A stretch of DNA of 64,000 nucleotides from Sinomonas sp. ASV486. GTDB taxonomy: Bacteria; Actinomycetota; Actinomycetes; Actinomycetales; Micrococcaceae. The DNA is taken from NCBI RefSeq assembly GCF_030908215.1, contig NZ_JAVFJK010000005.1, positions 124,001 through 188,000 of the forward strand, written 5' to 3'. A program made the translations under genes and the position numbers. Below the pieces are notes generated by a model that worked only from the letters and a program-made list of their open reading frames with translations, was not told where the DNA came from and ran no database searches. Below, one piece after another: positions 51,511-58,697 of this stretch; positions within the stretch are counted from its first letter, which is position 1, and the number at the start of each line of letters is the position of its first letter.

Positions 51511-54500
51511 GTGTCTGTTGACGTCGTGCGCCCAGCGAGCCGTGAGGGCGCGCCCATCCTCGAGGGGCTGCGGCGCGCCGTCGCCGAGGACCCGAGCATC
51601 GCGCGGCTGCAGGGGTACGCGTCGAAGCCCGGGGCGAGGCGGAGCCAGGACCTCCAGATCGTGGCTCCCACGGGTCTGCGGCCCGTGGTCCTGGCCGACG
51701 TGGTCGAGGCTGTCCCGGAGCCGGGCGCCGTCGTGCTCGCCGTGACGGCGACGGAGCGCGAGGCGGAGGATCTGGTCTCGGCCCTCGGCGCCTACCTGCC
51801 CGCGGGATCAGTCGCGCTGTTCCCGAGCTGGGAGACCCTTCCGCATGAGCGGCTCTCGCCGCGGTCCGACACGGTGGGCCGGCGGCTGGCCGTCCTGCGC
51901 CGCCTCGCGCATCCGGAAGACGACGCCGCGCACAGCACACCCCAGCAGCTCCGGGTTGTCGTTGCACCCGTGCGGGCGGTGCTCCAGCCGCTCGTCGCCG
52001 GCCTGGGCGACCTCGTGCCTGTCTCCCTCGCGGTGGGCCAGGAGGCACCGTTCGACGACGTGGTGCGCGCGCTCGCGGATGCTGCCTACGCCCGGGTCGA
52101 CATGGTGAGCCACCGGGGCGAGTTCGCCGTGCGGGGCGGCATCATCGACGTCTTCCCACCCACCGAGGACCACCCGGTGCGCGTCGAATTCTTCGGCGAC
52201 GAGGTCGAGCAGATGCGCCTCTTCGCTGTGGCGGACCAGCGCTCGCTGACAGGCCCGAACGTCCACCACCCCGCCGTCCTGTTCGCGCCACCGTGCCGCG
52301 AGCTGCTCATCACCCCGGCCGTCATGAGCCGTGCGGCGAAGCTCAAGGACCGCCTGCCCGCCGCGGCGGACATGCTCGAGAAGATCGCCGGCGGGATCGC
52401 CGTCGAGGGCATGGAGTCGCTCGCGCCGTTGCTCGTGGACCGCATGGTGCCGTTCATCGGCCAGCTCCCGGAGGGCTCGCTCGCGTTGGTCATGGAGCCC
52501 GAGAAGGTGCGTTCCCGCGCCCACGATCTCGCGGCGACCAACGAGGAGTTCCTGGCCGCGGCGTGGGCCACGGCGTCCGACGGCGGCGCCGCGCCCCTCG
52601 ACGTGACGCTCGCCGCGGCGGCCGGGGACGGCCAGGACGCCGCCGAGCATGCCGGCCGACTCGAGGACGCAAGCTTCGCGACCCTGGGGGAAGTCCGGGC
52701 CGAGGCCCAGGAGCGCGGCGTCACGTGGTGGTCCCTGACGTCCCTCGGCGTCGATGCCGAGACGGTCCTCGATGTCGACGTGGTGACGGTGGCCGCCCGC
52801 GAGCCGCGCGGCTACCAGGGCGATGTGGCCGAGATGATGGACTTCATCGGCGGGCGTGTGCGGGACGAGTGGCGGACCGTCGTCGCGACCGACGGCCCCG
52901 GCCCGGCGCAGCGTCTCGCCGAGCTCTTCCACGATGCGGGCATCCCGTGCAGCCGCGTCGACGGCCTCGAGCGGGTCCCTGATCCGGGCATCATCGAGAT
53001 CACGACGGCGCCTGCGGGCCACGGCTTCGTCCTCGACGGGCTCAAGCTCGGGCTGCTCACGGAGACGGACCTGCTCGGGCGGGCGAGCGCTGCGGGGACC
53101 CGCGACATGCGGAAGATGCCCTCCCGGCGGCGCAACGCCGTCGACCCCCTCTCGCTCCACACGGGCGACTTCGTGGTCCACGAGCAGCATGGGATCGGGA
53201 AGTTCGTGGAGCTCGTGCAGCGCAGGATAGCCGGCGGCGGGCACAGTGGCGGCCACAGCGGGGCAGCCGGCTCGAGCGCGACGCGCGACTACATGGTGCT
53301 CGAGTACGCCCCGTCCAAGCGCGGGGCGCCCGGCGACAGGCTCTTCGTCCCGACTGACCAGCTCGACCAGGTGACCCGCTACGTGGGCGGGGACACGCCG
53401 TCGCTCTCCAAGATGGGCGGAGCGGACTGGGCCTCGACCAAGTCCAAGGCCAAGAAGGCCGTCAAGCAGATTGCGGGGGAGCTCATTCGGCTCTACTCGG
53501 CGCGGATGGCGTCCAAGGGCCACGCCTTCGGGCCGGACACGCCGTGGCAGCGCGAGCTCGAGGAGGCATTCCCTTACGTCGAGACGCCGGACCAGCTCGT
53601 GACCATCAACGAGGTCAAGGCGGACATGGAGCGCGAGGTGCCCATGGACCGGCTCGTGTCCGGGGACGTGGGCTACGGCAAGACGGAGATCGCGGTGCGG
53701 GCCGCCTTCAAGGCCGTGCAGGACGGCAAGCAGGTGGCGGTCCTCGTGCCCACCACTCTGCTCGCGCAGCAGCACTTCGAGACGTTCTCGGAGCGCTTCT
53801 CGGGCTTCCCCGTGCGCGTCCGGGCGCTCTCCCGGTTCCAGAGCTCAGCGGAGTCGAAGGACACGCTCGAGGGGCTCAAGAGCGGCTCCGTGGACGTTGT
53901 GATCGGCACGCACCGACTGCTCTCCAAGGAGGTCCAGTTCAAGGACCTCGGCCTCGTGATCATCGATGAGGAGCAGCGGTTCGGGGTCGAGCACAAGGAG
54001 GAGCTCAAGAAGCTGCGCACCAACGTGGACGTCCTCGCGATGTCCGCAACGCCGATTCCGCGAACGCTCGAAATGTCCCTGACCGGGATCCGCGAGACCT
54101 CCACGCTCGCAACCCCTCCCGAAGAGCGCCATCCCGTCTTGACGTACGTGGGCCCGTACACCGACAGGCAGGTCTCGGCCGCGATCCGGCGCGAGCTCAT
54201 GCGGGAGGGCCAGGTCTTCTTCGTCCACAACCGCGTCTCGACGATCGAGAAGCAGGCGGCCGACATCCGCGAGCTCGTGCCCGAGGCGCGTGTCGAAGTC
54301 GCGCACGGCCAGATGTCCGAGTCGCGGCTTGAGCAGATCATCGTGGACTTCTGGGAGAAGCGCTTCGATGTGCTCGTGTGCACCACGATCATCGAGACCG
54401 GCCTGGACATCTCCAACGCCAACACGCTCATCATCGACCGCGCTGACTCGTACGGACTCTCCCAGCTGCACCAGCTGCGCGGGCGCGTCGGCCGCGGCCG

Positions 54501-55236
54501 CGAGCGGGCCTACGCCTACTTCCTGTACCCGGCGGAGAAGCCGCTCGGCGAGGTGGCGCTCGAGCGGCTCAAAGCTGTCGCCGCGCACAACGAGCTCGGA
54601 GCGGGCATGCAGCTCGCGATGAAGGACCTCGAGATCCGCGGCGCAGGCAACCTGCTCGGCGGGGAGCAGTCGGGCCACATCCAGGGCGTCGGCTTCGACC
54701 TCTACATCCGGCTCGTGGGGGAGGCCGTGGCCGACTTCCGCGGCGAGGCCGAGGAGAAGGTGGCCGACATGAAGATCGAGCTGCCCGTCAACGCCCACCT
54801 CCCGCATGACTACGTCCCGGGGGAGAGGCTCCGGCTCGAGGCCTACCGCAAGCTCGCGGCCGCGACCGATGACGCCGGGATCGATGCGGTCATGGAGGAG
54901 CTCACGGACCGGTACGGCGAGCCGCCGGCGCCCGTGCAGAACCTCGCCGCCGTGGCCCGCTTCCGGGTCCGTGCCCGCGCGGCGGGCCTGACGGACGTCG
55001 CGCTCCAGGGCAACATGGTGCGCTTCGCGCCCGCCGATCTTCCGGAGTCGAGGCAGATGCGGCTCACCCGCATGTACAAGGGCGCGCAGTACAAGCCCAC
55101 ACTCAATGCGGTGCTCATCCCGAAGCCCAAGACCGCGCCTGTGGGCGGACGCGACCTGGTGGACGGCGACATCCTCGCGTGGGCGGATCAGGTCATGGAG
55201 GCGATCTTCGCCCCCACACCGGCCCCGGCCGCGTGA
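51511..55236 (+). CDS. mfd: Transcription-repair coupling factor
   Basis: 1241 residues, GTG start behind GAGGAG. The N-terminal UvrB-like part (about 1-350) has VVLAVTATEREAEDLVSALG and FAVRGGIIDVFPPTEDHPVR. The RNA-polymerase interaction domain (about 540-640) begins PLSLHTGDFVVHEQHGIGKF. The RecG-like motor follows, with Walker A SGDVGYGKTEIAVRAAF (near 718) and DEEQRFGVEHKEELKK (near 818), then the TRCF C-terminal domain (about 1080-1190). It removes stalled RNA polymerase and recruits UvrA at damage. A Gly/His/Ser-rich insert (GGGHSGGHSG) interrupts the polymerase-binding domain. A -10-like TAAGCT lies at 51405-51410. Confidence 0.97.
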   Translation: MSVDVVRPASREGAPILEGLRRAVAEDPSIARLQGYASKPGARRSQDLQIVAPTGLRPVVLADVVEAVPEPGAVVLAVTATEREAEDLVSALGAYLPAGSVALFPSWETLPHERLSPRSDTVGRRLAVLRRLAHPEDDAAHSTPQQLRVVVAPVRAVLQPLVAGLGDLVPVSLAVGQEAPFDDVVRALADAAYARVDMVSHRGEFAVRGGIIDVFPPTEDHPVRVEFFGDEVEQMRLFAVADQRSLTGPNVHHPAVLFAPPCRELLITPAVMSRAAKLKDRLPAAADMLEKIAGGIAVEGMESLAPLLVDRMVPFIGQLPEGSLALVMEPEKVRSRAHDLAATNEEFLAAAWATASDGGAAPLDVTLAAAAGDGQDAAEHAGRLEDASFATLGEVRAEAQERGVTWWSLTSLGVDAETVLDVDVVTVAAREPRGYQGDVAEMMDFIGGRVRDEWRTVVATDGPGPAQRLAELFHDAGIPCSRVDGLERVPDPGIIEITTAPAGHGFVLDGLKLGLLTETDLLGRASAAGTRDMRKMPSRRRNAVDPLSLHTGDFVVHEQHGIGKFVELVQRRIAGGGHSGGHSGAAGSSATRDYMVLEYAPSKRGAPGDRLFVPTDQLDQVTRYVGGDTPSLSKMGGADWASTKSKAKKAVKQIAGELIRLYSARMASKGHAFGPDTPWQRELEEAFPYVETPDQLVTINEVKADMEREVPMDRLVSGDVGYGKTEIAVRAAFKAVQDGKQVAVLVPTTLLAQQHFETFSERFSGFPVRVRALSRFQSSAESKDTLEGLKSGSVDVVIGTHRLLSKEVQFKDLGLVIIDEEQRFGVEHKEELKKLRTNVDVLAMSATPIPRTLEMSLTGIRETSTLATPPEERHPVLTYVGPYTDRQVSAAIRRELMREGQVFFVHNRVSTIEKQAADIRELVPEARVEVAHGQMSESRLEQIIVDFWEKRFDVLVCTTIIETGLDISNANTLIIDRADSYGLSQLHQLRGRVGRGRERAYAYFLYPAEKPLGEVALERLKAVAAHNELGAGMQLAMKDLEIRGAGNLLGGEQSGHIQGVGFDLYIRLVGEAVADFRGEAEEKVADMKIELPVNAHLPHDYVPGERLRLEAYRKLAAATDDAGIDAVMEELTDRYGEPPAPVQNLAAVARFRVRARAAGLTDVALQGNMVRFAPADLPESRQMRLTRMYKGAQYKPTLNAVLIPKPKTAPVGGRDLVDGDILAWADQVMEAIFAPTPAPAA

Positions 55237-55272
55237 CCCCGCTTCACTGAGGCCGGGTGAGATCGCACAGAA

Positions 55273-55313
55273 ACGCCCGCCGGCCCCCTCACGGAGAGGA
55301 GGCCGGCGGGCGT
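55273..55313. terminator. Bidirectional hairpin between convergent mfd and small membrane gene
   Basis: A perfect 13-bp stem (55273-55285 with 55301-55313) and a 15-base loop. On the minus strand it is followed by TTTCTGTG, so it can serve the gene ending at 55333 as well as mfd. Confidence 0.8.
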
Positions 55314-55332
55314 CAGGCTGCGGCGGCGCCCG

Positions 55333-55563
55333 TCAGCGGCGGTGCTCGTCGCCCGCGTTGTTGTGGGCGAAGAACGTCATCGGGATGCCGAAGGTCGCGG
55401 CGAACAGGAAGATGAGCACAGCCATGGGCCACACCGTCGTGAAGTCGAGGAACTGCACCACGTACAGCCCGACCAGGAAGATGACCATGAAGATCACGAA
55501 GAGGATGATGCTGCCGCCCAGGGGGTTCGGCTCAAGAGGGCGGTTGTACTGTTCGTCGGACAT
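55333..55563 (-). CDS. Small two-helix membrane protein, hypothetical
   Basis: 76 residues from the ATG at 55563 behind GAGGAGAG. The N-terminus is hydrophilic (MSDEQYNRPLEPNPLGG), then two helices (IILFVIFMVIFLVGLYVVQF and VWPMAVLIFLFAATFGIPM), ending AHNNAGDEHRR. The longer frame to 55677 runs into deoC and is unlikely. Such proteins are common next to deoC/mfd in related actinobacteria; no function is known to me. Confidence 0.7.
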   Translation of the reverse strand: MSDEQYNRPLEPNPLGGSIILFVIFMVIFLVGLYVVQFLDFTTVWPMAVLIFLFAATFGIPMTFFAHNNAGDEHRR

Positions 55564-55597
55564 GTCTCTCCTCAACGCTTTGTCTAGTAGCCGGCTG

Positions 55598-56293
55598 TCA
55601 GTATCCGGCTGCGCCGGAGCCACCGGTAACAATGGCCACCCCGGAGCTCGCGCCGATCCGGGTGGCACCTGCTGCAATCATAGCCCGCGCATCCTCGACG
55701 CTCCGCACCCCGCCGGAAGCCTTGACTCCGATGTCGGGACCCACCGTGGCACGCATGAGGGCGACGTCCTCGACGGTCGCCCCGCCCCCGTTGAACCCGG
55801 TCGATGTCTTGACGAAATCCGCGCCAGCCTCGACGGCTGCCTCGCAGGCGAGGACCTTCTGCTCATCGGTCAGGAGCGAGGTCTCGATGATGACCTTGAG
55901 GATCGAGGAACTGCCGTGCACGGCCTCGGCGACGGCCTGGATGTCTTCCACCAGCGTCCCGCGGTCGTTGGCCCGCGCGGCGGCGATGTTGATGACCATA
56001 TCCACCTCGTCCGCGCCGTCGAGCGTGGCCCCGCGTGCCTCGAAGACCTTCACATCGGTCGGCGTCGCGCCCAGCGGGAAGCCCGCCACAGCACACGTGA
56101 GCACGCCCGAGCCGCGCAGGGCCTTGGCCACGGTCTTGACCCACACGGGGTTCACGCACACCGACTTGAACCCGTACTGCACGGCCTCGCTGCACACCGC
56201 AAGGATGTCCGCCTCGCTCGCCTCCGGCTTGAGGAGGGTGTGATCGATGTAGCCGGCAAGGTCCGCGGCAGGCAGTGCGGGCTCGGTAGACAC
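55598..56293 (-). CDS. deoC: Deoxyribose-phosphate aldolase
   Basis: 231 residues, GTG start. Cleaves deoxyribose-5-phosphate to glyceraldehyde-3-phosphate and acetaldehyde in deoxynucleoside catabolism. The Schiff-base lysine is in [20 protein letters not shown], the second lysine in [18 protein letters not shown]. The opening [16 protein letters not shown] is typical. Length is normal for DeoC. A phosphohexomutase lies 6.6 kb away, but the nitrite cluster intervenes. Confidence 0.95.
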   Translation of the reverse strand: MSTEPALPAADLAGYIDHTLLKPEASEADILAVCSEAVQYGFKSVCVNPVWVKTVAKALRGSGVLTCAVAGFPLGATPTDVKVFEARGATLDGADEVDMVINIAAARANDRGTLVEDIQAVAEAVHGSSSILKVIIETSLLTDEQKVLACEAAVEAGADFVKTSTGFNGGGATVEDVALMRATVGPDIGVKASGGVRSVEDARAMIAAGATRIGASSGVAIVTGGSGAAGY

Positions 56294-56383
56294 GTCGGCG
56301 TCCTTTCGCTTGGGTCATCCCATACTGGCACATCCCCGCGCGCGGACCCCGGCGACATTCGCCCAGGACATGATTGCCACGCC

Positions 56384-57565
56384 TCAGGGAGTGTTGACCC
56401 GCAGACGATAGCCGCGCTTCACCACGGTCTGGATCAGGTCCGCCGACGGAAGAGCGCTGCGCAGCCGGTTGACGGCCATGTCGAGAGCGTGGTCGGACGC
56501 CGAACTGGACACGAGTCGGGCGAGCGTCTCCCTCGAGACGACCGCGCCCCCAGCATCGAACAGGGCTTTGAAGAGGAGCATCCCGGTGGGGGCGACCTGG
56601 AGGCTGCGCCCGTCGATCGCCATGGTGCGGCCCCGCAGCTCGACCACGCCCTCCGGGGTCTCGAGCCGCGCGACCTGCCGCAGGGAGAGATGATCGGTCA
56701 CGAGCTTGATGAGGGCGCCCATGCGGAAGCGGTCAGGCACCCAGGGACGGAGGCCCGCGGCCACGAGGGGAGCGGCCGTGACTGGACCGACCGCTGCGGT
56801 CGCGACGCGCTGCCGGAGCGCGGTGATGAGCCGCGGATAGACTCCCAGCTCGTGCGCCGTGCTGAAGAAGGCGTCGACGGCGGGAGCGCTCGTGAACGTC
56901 ACGACGTCCAGCTCGCCTTCGCATACGGCCTCGATGAGGCCCTGGAGCCGATCGGCACCCTCAGGCCGCACCCAGCGGTACGGCGTGACCGTGATGAGCT
57001 CGGCACCCGCGTCGCGCAGCCGGTCGAGCTGGACCTTGTCGGTGTAGCCGTGCAGCTGCATGACGACGCGCTTGCCTTCCAGGACGCGGCCCTCGAGCCC
57101 GCTGCCGTCACTTCCGCTGCCCTCGAGCCGCCCGCCCGCGTCGTGCAGCACGAGGTCCACGAGCTTCGCCGTCGTCTCGTCGGAGGAGATCCCGACATCC
57201 GTGAGCCCCGCCGCGCGCACGGCTCCGCGCGCCTTGGGCCCGCGCACATAGATGCGGGATGCGCCCAGCGCGTCCTGGAGGTCCTCGCCGAGGCCCGCCG
57301 CGTCGGCGACCTCGAGCCAGCGGCGCATGCCGTAGGCGGTCGTCACGATGGTCAGATCGGGCCGGGACGCGATCGTGAGGCGTGTGTCGTCGAGAACCGC
57401 GAGGTCCTGGCCGACCGGTGCGATCGTGAGGACCGGGGCATGCATCACCTCCGCACCACGGCGCTCGAGCGCCTCGATGAGGTCCTGCGAGCGCCGGTGG
57501 GACGTGACGCCCACGCGGAACCCCGCGAGCATCGTGCCGAGCTCGGGATCGGGTGACTGTGCCAT
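56384..57565 (-). CDS. Uroporphyrinogen-III synthase-like protein with C-terminal winged helix (NnaR-type regulator)
   Basis: 393 residues from the ATG at 57565; the frame runs far upstream through other genes but that part is a shadow. The N-terminal 270 residues form a HemD-like double domain (GFRVGVTSHRRSQDLIEALE, FTSAPAVDAFFSTAHELGV). The last 95 residues are an OmpR/PhoB-type winged helix (VAPTGMLLFKALFDAGGAVV, SSSASDHALDMAVNRLR, LIQTVVKRGYRLRVN). In Streptomyces such a fusion (NnaR) co-activates nitrate/nitrite assimilation with GlnR. It is third in the nirB-SUMT operon, which supports a regulatory role; real HemD activity is uncertain. Confidence 0.85.
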   Translation of the reverse strand: MAQSPDPELGTMLAGFRVGVTSHRRSQDLIEALERRGAEVMHAPVLTIAPVGQDLAVLDDTRLTIASRPDLTIVTTAYGMRRWLEVADAAGLGEDLQDALGASRIYVRGPKARGAVRAAGLTDVGISSDETTAKLVDLVLHDAGGRLEGSGSDGSGLEGRVLEGKRVVMQLHGYTDKVQLDRLRDAGAELITVTPYRWVRPEGADRLQGLIEAVCEGELDVVTFTSAPAVDAFFSTAHELGVYPRLITALRQRVATAAVGPVTAAPLVAAGLRPWVPDRFRMGALIKLVTDHLSLRQVARLETPEGVVELRGRTMAIDGRSLQVAPTGMLLFKALFDAGGAVVSRETLARLVSSSASDHALDMAVNRLRSALPSADLIQTVVKRGYRLRVNTP

Positions 57566-57594
57566 GCGCGTTGCTTCCCTCGGAGGCGTAGACG

Positions 57595-58695
57595 TCAAGG
57601 GGTGACTCCCCCTGACTCCATCATGAACGCAGCCGCCATCCCGCGCAGCTGGCCGGCAGCTGCCTCGTCCGCCGTGCTTCCGCTCCCCGCGAGCCGGACC
57701 ACCTCGCCGATCACGATGACGGCGGGGTTCGCGCACCCGGCCGTATCCGCCTCCGCGCTTCCGAGGGCGGTGACGGTGGTGCGCTGGCCCGCAAGGTGGC
57801 CGCGTTCGACGACGGCGAGCGGCATCTGCGCGGACAACCCGGACCGTCGCAGCCCGGCGGCGAGGTGGGGCAGGTTCGCAATGCCCATGAGCACGACGAC
57901 GGTGCCTCCTTCCGCCGCAAGCCCGGCGAGGTGGAGGTGCTCCGCGTCGGTGAGCGGGGCGTGCCCCGAGATGACGGTGAAGGAGTGGCTCACGTTGCGG
58001 TGCGTCACCGGGATGCCGGCCGCCGCCGGGACCGCGATCGAGCTCGAGATCCCTGACACGATCCGCACGGGGACCCCGGCCTCGGCACACGCTGCCGCCT
58101 CCTCCGCCCCCCGGCCGAACACGAACGGGTCCCCGCCCTTGAGCCGCACCACATTGGCGGGGCGCCCGTTGATGCCGACCAAGGCATACTCGACGATGAG
58201 CCTGTTGATCTCCCCTTGCGGCACCTTGTGGTGGCCGGGGAGCTTGCCGACATCGACGAGGCGCGCTGTCGTGAGCTCCTCGAGTTCGCGCCACGGGGCG
58301 AGCCGGTCGAACAGGACGATGTCTGCGTCGCGCAGGGCCTCGACGGCGTCGACCGTGAGGAGGCCGAGCGAGCCGGGGCCGCCGCCCACGAGGGCAACGT
58401 GCCCGCGGAGGCCCGCGGGCGGTTCCGTGACGAGTGGCACCCCGAGCCTGCGGTAGTGGTCCAGCACGGTCGACCACGCGCCGTCGTGCGCGGCGTGGCT
58501 CCTGGGGGACCGGCCGACGACGGCGACGAGCGCGGGCCTCGGCGGGACTGCCGCTGAGCTCATGTAGGACTCGGGCGAGTCGAAGAACGTGATGTGTGCG
58601 CCGGCCTTCCGGTAGCGCGCGAGGACCTGGCGGGATTCGTCGGCGTCGCCGAGGACGACGACGGGAAGGCCCTCGAGTGACAGGGTGAGCTCCAT
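57595..58695 (-). CDS. cobA: Uroporphyrinogen-III C-methyltransferase (SUMT) with degenerate N-terminal domain
   Basis: 366 residues from the ATG at 58695, two bases after the nirB stop. The SUMT domain starts near residue 97 with HVALVGGGPGSLGLLTVDAV, then VVRLKGGDPFVFGRGAEEA (SAM site), VSGISSSIAVPAAAGIPVTH and HSFTVISGHAPL. It makes precorrin-2, the precursor of the siroheme that NirB needs. The first 95 residues (LPVVVLGDADESRQVLARYR) look like a worn CysG-N dehydrogenase domain without its glycine-rich loop, so oxidation and ferrochelation may be done elsewhere. Confidence 0.92.
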   Translation of the reverse strand: MELTLSLEGLPVVVLGDADESRQVLARYRKAGAHITFFDSPESYMSSAAVPPRPALVAVVGRSPRSHAAHDGAWSTVLDHYRRLGVPLVTEPPAGLRGHVALVGGGPGSLGLLTVDAVEALRDADIVLFDRLAPWRELEELTTARLVDVGKLPGHHKVPQGEINRLIVEYALVGINGRPANVVRLKGGDPFVFGRGAEEAAACAEAGVPVRIVSGISSSIAVPAAAGIPVTHRNVSHSFTVISGHAPLTDAEHLHLAGLAAEGGTVVVLMGIANLPHLAAGLRRSGLSAQMPLAVVERGHLAGQRTTVTALGSAEADTAGCANPAVIVIGEVVRLAGSGSTADEAAAGQLRGMAAAFMMESGGVTP

Positions 58696-58697
58696 GG

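Noticed and set aside
51808-53775. A 655-codon minus-strand frame opposite mfd
   Set aside because: Shadow of mfd; the composition is dominated by Arg, His, Leu and Asp repeats without motifs.
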